DNA of 55,995 bases, from the NCBI GenBank assembly GCA_017447805.1, contig JAFSMR010000041.1:1-55995 (forward strand), in the 5' to 3' direction. The stretch is from Kiritimatiellia bacterium. Lineage in GTDB: Bacteria; Verrucomicrobiota; Kiritimatiellia; RFP12; UBA1067. Below the pieces are notes generated by a model. It saw only the letters and a list, made by a program, of their open reading frames with translations. It did not search any database and had not been told where the DNA came from. A program made the translations under genes and the position numbers. This document shows, one piece after another, positions 53,801 through 55,995 of the stretch (positions are counted from its first letter, which is position 1; the number at the start of each line of letters is the position of its first letter).

Positions 53801-53875
53801 CGAAGGTAGGTTCAAAAAATTGAGGCTACTCGCGCCCAGGGCGCGAGTAGCCTCAAAAAATTGAACCTACTTTCG
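53801..53875. repeat. 75-bp near-perfect palindrome after rluD
   Basis: The block is symmetric about base 53838. Outer arms are CGAAGGTAGGTTCAA (53801-53815) and TTGAACCTACTTTCG (53861-53875), with one mismatch. The inner core, GAGGCTACTCGCGCCC-A-GGGCGCGAGTAGCCTC (53822-53854), has perfect 16-bp arms around one A. The two parts are joined by A/T-rich stretches that read AAAAAATTGA on both sides. On the minus strand the core is followed by AATTTTTT, terminator-like. On the plus strand it is followed by AAAAAATT, so for rluD it is not a classic terminator. It could be a small mobile palindromic element. Confidence 0.7.
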
Positions 53876-53896
53876 CCCAAGAAATCAAGTTCAGAT

Positions 53897-53979
53897 GTTT
53901 AGGACGCCTTCGGTGCGTTCAGAGCGGCTTCGCCGCGTTCAGATGTTCAGATAGTTCAGAAAGTTCAGGGCGATGAGCC
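53897..53979. repeat. 27-bp dispersed repeat units and a shared 12-mer
   Basis: A 27-bp unit at 53917-53943 is the reverse complement, with one change, of the unit at 15381-15407. A more diverged copy overlaps it at 53897-53923. GGGCGATGAGCC at 53968-53979 matches 15290-15301 in the opposite orientation. The middle of the unit is a GCGGC-TTC-GCCGC hairpin. Several short GTTCAGA steps lie between the units. Confidence 0.65.
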
Positions 53980-54160
53980 GAACAACCTCTGCGCACTCAG
54001 CGCACTCAAAGACCCGCGCGCCGAGGAGACAATAGCGCAATATGCCGAGCGGCAAATTGCGCTGGATCTTGCGAAAAACTCATCTCTCTACTCTGCCGCC
54101 AATAACGCAACGATCAACCTGCGCATGCTTTCAAGTCCTCAGTCTTACTGCCATCAGTAG
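53978..54160 (+). pseudogene. Possible remnant of a coding sequence
   Basis: One frame stays open for about 60 codons up to a TAG at 54158-54160 and reads like a real protein tail (ALSALKDPRAEETIAQYAER, LYSAANNATINLRML), with an amphipathic pattern. There is no start codon with a ribosome site, and it runs straight out of the repeat block, so it looks like the end of a lost gene. The end overlaps the rubrerythrin stop by 7 bases. No family was recognised. Confidence 0.25.
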
Positions 54161-54687
54161 TTCTCGGCCTCGACCTGGAAGTAGGCCTTTGGATGGAAGC
54201 ATACGGGGCACACCTCGGGCGCGGACTCGCCAATGTGGATATGTCCGCAGTTGCGGCACTGCCAGCGGTTTTCGCCTACCTTTACCCAAACCTCATTCTT
54301 TTCGATATTCGCGAGTAACTTACGGTAACGCTCCTCATGATGCTTTTCGATGGCGGCAACGCCCTCAAATTGCTTCGCAATATCCTCGAAGCCTTCTGCG
54401 CGCGCCTCATCGGCAAACTTGCGATACATCTCGGTCCACTCCTCATGTTCGCCAGCCGCCGCAGCAGCGAGATTCGCTGGCGTGTCGCCAATTCCGCCTA
54501 GATGCTTGAACCAGAGCTTGGCGTGCTCCTTCTCGTTGAGCGCCGTCTCCTGGAAAAGCGCAGCAATCTGCTCGTAGCCGTCTTTTTTCGCTCGCGAGGC
54601 GAAATAATCATATTTATTGCGCGCCTGCGACTCGCCAGCGAAGGCGAATGCGAGGTTTTTCTCAGTCTTCGATCCTTTTAGTTCCAT
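54154..54687 (-). CDS. Rubrerythrin
   Basis: A non-haem iron peroxidase that detoxifies hydrogen peroxide in anaerobes. Of 177 residues, the four-helix diiron part has ExxH-type ligands in [28 protein letters not shown] and [16 protein letters not shown], with further glutamates at EHEEWTEMY. The C-terminal rubredoxin domain has [20 protein letters not shown] with two C-x-x-C pairs. AAAGGAGG precedes the ATG. It implies an anaerobic or oxygen-sensitive host. It lies 88 bases after the winged-helix gene; no clear promoter was seen between them. Confidence 0.95.
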   Translation of the reverse strand: MELKGSKTEKNLAFAFAGESQARNKYDYFASRAKKDGYEQIAALFQETALNEKEHAKLWFKHLGGIGDTPANLAAAAAGEHEEWTEMYRKFADEARAEGFEDIAKQFEGVAAIEKHHEERYRKLLANIEKNEVWVKVGENRWQCRNCGHIHIGESAPEVCPVCFHPKAYFQVEAENY

Positions 54688-54775
54688 GGTTTCCTCCTTT
54701 TTGTTTTATTTATTTTTGATTTTGTCCAATCTTCGTTTCAAGTATTCTCGGCATACATCTTCCCTCATCCGCGTA

Positions 54776-54946
54776 TTATGAAATCACATAGTGAGTGGAG
54801 AAGCCGCGGCCTTCCTGCCGCAGGATACCCTTGGCGACGAGCGAGTTGATTTCGCGCGAGGCGGTATCCTGCGAGACTTTGCATATCTTCGCCCACTTGG
54901 ATGATGTGCGATTCCCCGCGAATCTATCGAAAAGCATGTTGAGCAT
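54776..54946 (-). CDS. 56-residue winged-helix protein resembling the C-terminus of Fic proteins
   Basis: A short gene starting at ATG 54946, 9 bases after the -10 of the promoter at 54956-54985, so its RNA may be almost leaderless. The protein reads as one winged-helix domain: NRTSSKWAKICKVSQDTASR, EINSLVAKGILRQEGRGF and a final THYVIS. This matches the DNA-binding-like tail of many Fic proteins as I remember it, but the Fic core (HPFxxGNGR) is absent. The frame is open upstream for some 87 codons without Fic-like sequence. It may be a Fic remnant that has kept or gained a promoter, or a real small regulator of the adjacent rubrerythrin gene. Confidence 0.55.
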   Translation of the reverse strand: MLNMLFDRFAGNRTSSKWAKICKVSQDTASREINSLVAKGILRQEGRGFSTHYVIS

Positions 54947-54955
54947 TTTGCAGAT

Positions 54956-54985
54956 ATTATACCACATAATCTCCGCAGCAGTCAA
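54956..54985 (-). promoter_or_regulatory. Promoter of the winged-helix gene
   Basis: Minus strand: TTGACT (54980-54985), an 18-bp spacer ending in TTATGTGG, and TATAAT (54956-54961) with the TGn extension. RNA should start near 54949, three bases before the ATG at 54946. It may also drive the rubrerythrin gene. Confidence 0.8.
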
Positions 54986-55038
54986 TGTCCAAAAGTAGAA
55001 TTCTGCTTCGCCATCCTCTGCGGATTTTTGCTGTCTGT

Positions 55039-55929
55039 CTATGGCGTGCTTACTCGGCGACCTTGGGCTTCGAGGTAGCGCGTAAGTTCCCGCGTGTGGT
55101 TGGTCTCGATTATGGTGAAGCCCTGCTCGATGAGCCAGCCCCAGCCTTTGTCTGGTGACTCGAAGATGGAAGCGCGGTCGTCGTGACCCGCCGTGTGGTT
55201 TGCCCACGTCGCGGCGATGAACGCCCGCGACCCGGCGGCAAGCACCTTCGGCAGCTGCGAATATGTCTTGGTGTCGAGCGACGCCATGCGGAACTGAAAT
55301 GCGAACGGATGCAATTTTTCAAGATATTCGTCAACGTACGCTTCGAGATCGGGTATCTTATCCTCGATTACGGGACAGTATCGCACCTTCTCAAGGTCTT
55401 CGCCGAAGATTCTCTTTGCCTTTTCGTAGGGCCACGGGAGCACGAACACCGTTTCCTCCAAGGTACCGCTCGCGCGAGCGATCTCAAGGAGCTTACGCAC
55501 GAGTGTCCCCTCCTCGTATCCAGGCAGGTCGTAGATGGCCTTGTCGAGATAAAGCCACGCCTTGCCCTTGGCGACGGCGATGAACTCCTCAAGCGTCGGA
55601 ACCTGGTACGGCGTCATCGCGCCAAGGTTATCCCGAAGATGCAGGGCGCGGATTTCATCGAGCGTCAGGTCACCAATGTAACCACTGCCGTTGGTGGTGC
55701 GGTTGACTGCGTAATCGTGCATGATTACGATGTATCCATCCTTCGTCATGCGCACATCTGTTTCGATTATGTCCGCACCGAAGCGAATCGCATTCTTGAG
55801 AGACTCAAGCGAATTCTCCGGCGCAAACCGCCAGTCGGCGCGATGGCTTGCGACCATTACGCCATTCGTTTCCGCCACGCCAGCCGCGGCAATCATCGCA
55901 GCCGCTAGCGCGACAAATATCGTTTTCAT
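55039..55929 (-). CDS. Exported glycerophosphodiester phosphodiesterase
   Basis: Cleaves glycerophosphodiesters to glycerol 3-phosphate and an alcohol. The 296 residues begin with a signal peptide (LAAAMIAAAGVAE). The GDPD core shows SHRADWRFAPENSLESLKNA (usual form HRG...PENT), GADIIETDVRMTKDGYIVIM with the metal-binding Glu-x-Asp, and HDYAVNRTTNGSGYIGDLTL with the catalytic His. AFQFRMASLDTKTY and WGWLIEQGFTIIETNH are later parts of the barrel. AGGAG lies upstream of the ATG; no promoter was recognised in the 66 bases left of the window. Confidence 0.9.
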   Translation of the reverse strand: MKTIFVALAAAMIAAAGVAETNGVMVASHRADWRFAPENSLESLKNAIRFGADIIETDVRMTKDGYIVIMHDYAVNRTTNGSGYIGDLTLDEIRALHLRDNLGAMTPYQVPTLEEFIAVAKGKAWLYLDKAIYDLPGYEEGTLVRKLLEIARASGTLEETVFVLPWPYEKAKRIFGEDLEKVRYCPVIEDKIPDLEAYVDEYLEKLHPFAFQFRMASLDTKTYSQLPKVLAAGSRAFIAATWANHTAGHDDRASIFESPDKGWGWLIEQGFTIIETNHTRELTRYLEAQGRRVSTP

Positions 55930-55975
55930 ATTTATTTGTTTCGACTCCTTTCATTTGAAATTGGATTTGGTAATG

Positions 55976-55995
55976 GCAACATTTCCACATTGGCA
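55976..55995. repeat. Copy of the 20-bp repeat also seen at 15146-15165
   Basis: GCAACATTTCCACATTGGCA at the right edge matches 15146-15165 at 18 of 20 bases. Both are preceded by a TTGGAWTTGG decamer (55961-55970 and 15121-15130). The repeat probably goes on beyond the window. Confidence 0.5.

Overview
The window looks like a chromosomal segment of a bacterium from the PVC (Planctomycetes-Verrucomicrobia-Chlamydiae) superphylum, most likely an uncultured gut Kiritimatiellota relative. The placement is an inference. It rests on a type III glutamine synthetase, a surface protein with InlB-type repeats and a beta-rich C-terminal module of a kind I associate with verrucomicrobial proteins, a gspG-H-I-J-K pseudopilin operon with Ala at position -1 in two precursors, a NusG-type antiterminator beside glycoside hydrolases, and middling GC content. 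No rRNA or tRNA gene was seen.

Layout. (1) 1-1996: the tail of an IS4-like transposase, then a lone family 2 glycosyltransferase with its own promoter. (2) 15039 down to 2014, minus strand: one long ribosomal-protein unit in S10-spc order (rpsJ to rplO) without rpmC (L29), rpmD (L30) or secY, continuing into rpmE, prfA, a type III glutamine synthetase and RNase PH. Its 247-base leader has a terminator-like hairpin. (3) 15061-17145: accessory DNA with short dispersed repeats, an Rpn-type PD-(D/E)XK nuclease/transposase gene, a four-copy 42-bp tandem array bracketed by inverted repeats, and two odd palindromes. (4) 17146-18171: mnmA. (5) 32139 down to 18168, minus strand: PPi-dependent phosphofructokinase, an AI-2E family membrane protein, purL, a GH31 lipoprotein, a NusG paralogue, isocitrate dehydrogenase and a GH2 enzyme, all closely spaced. 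(6) 32180-32770, minus strand: a small lipoprotein with its own promoter and terminator. (7) 32833-41380, plus strand: coaE, rho, a 1,125-residue InlB-repeat protein and uvrA. (8) 47943 down to 41395, minus strand: nusA, infB, rbfA, hisH, hisF, deoC. (9) 48042-53799, plus strand: tdh, five type II secretion pseudopilin genes, rluD. (10) 53800-55995: a 75-bp palindrome, repeats, a gene remnant, rubrerythrin, a 56-residue winged-helix protein that looks like the tail of a Fic protein, and an exported glycerophosphodiester phosphodiesterase.

Regulation. Eleven promoters can be read directly. Ten share a recognisable -35 (TTGNNN), a 17-18 bp spacer and a TGn-extended -10 (TATAAT-like); the eleventh has the extended -10 but a weak -35. 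Two genes (the glycosyltransferase and the winged-helix protein) start about 5 or fewer bases from the predicted transcription start and may be leaderless. Convergent gene pairs end nearly stop-to-stop without intrinsic terminators, which would fit Rho-dependent termination.

Stretches over 300 bases without a gene: 14757-15425 (operon leader, promoter, then a repeat mosaic), 16284-17145 (promoters, tandem array, palindromes), 32652-32994 (two divergent promoters and the coaE leader) and 53800-54153 (palindrome, repeats, gene remnant).
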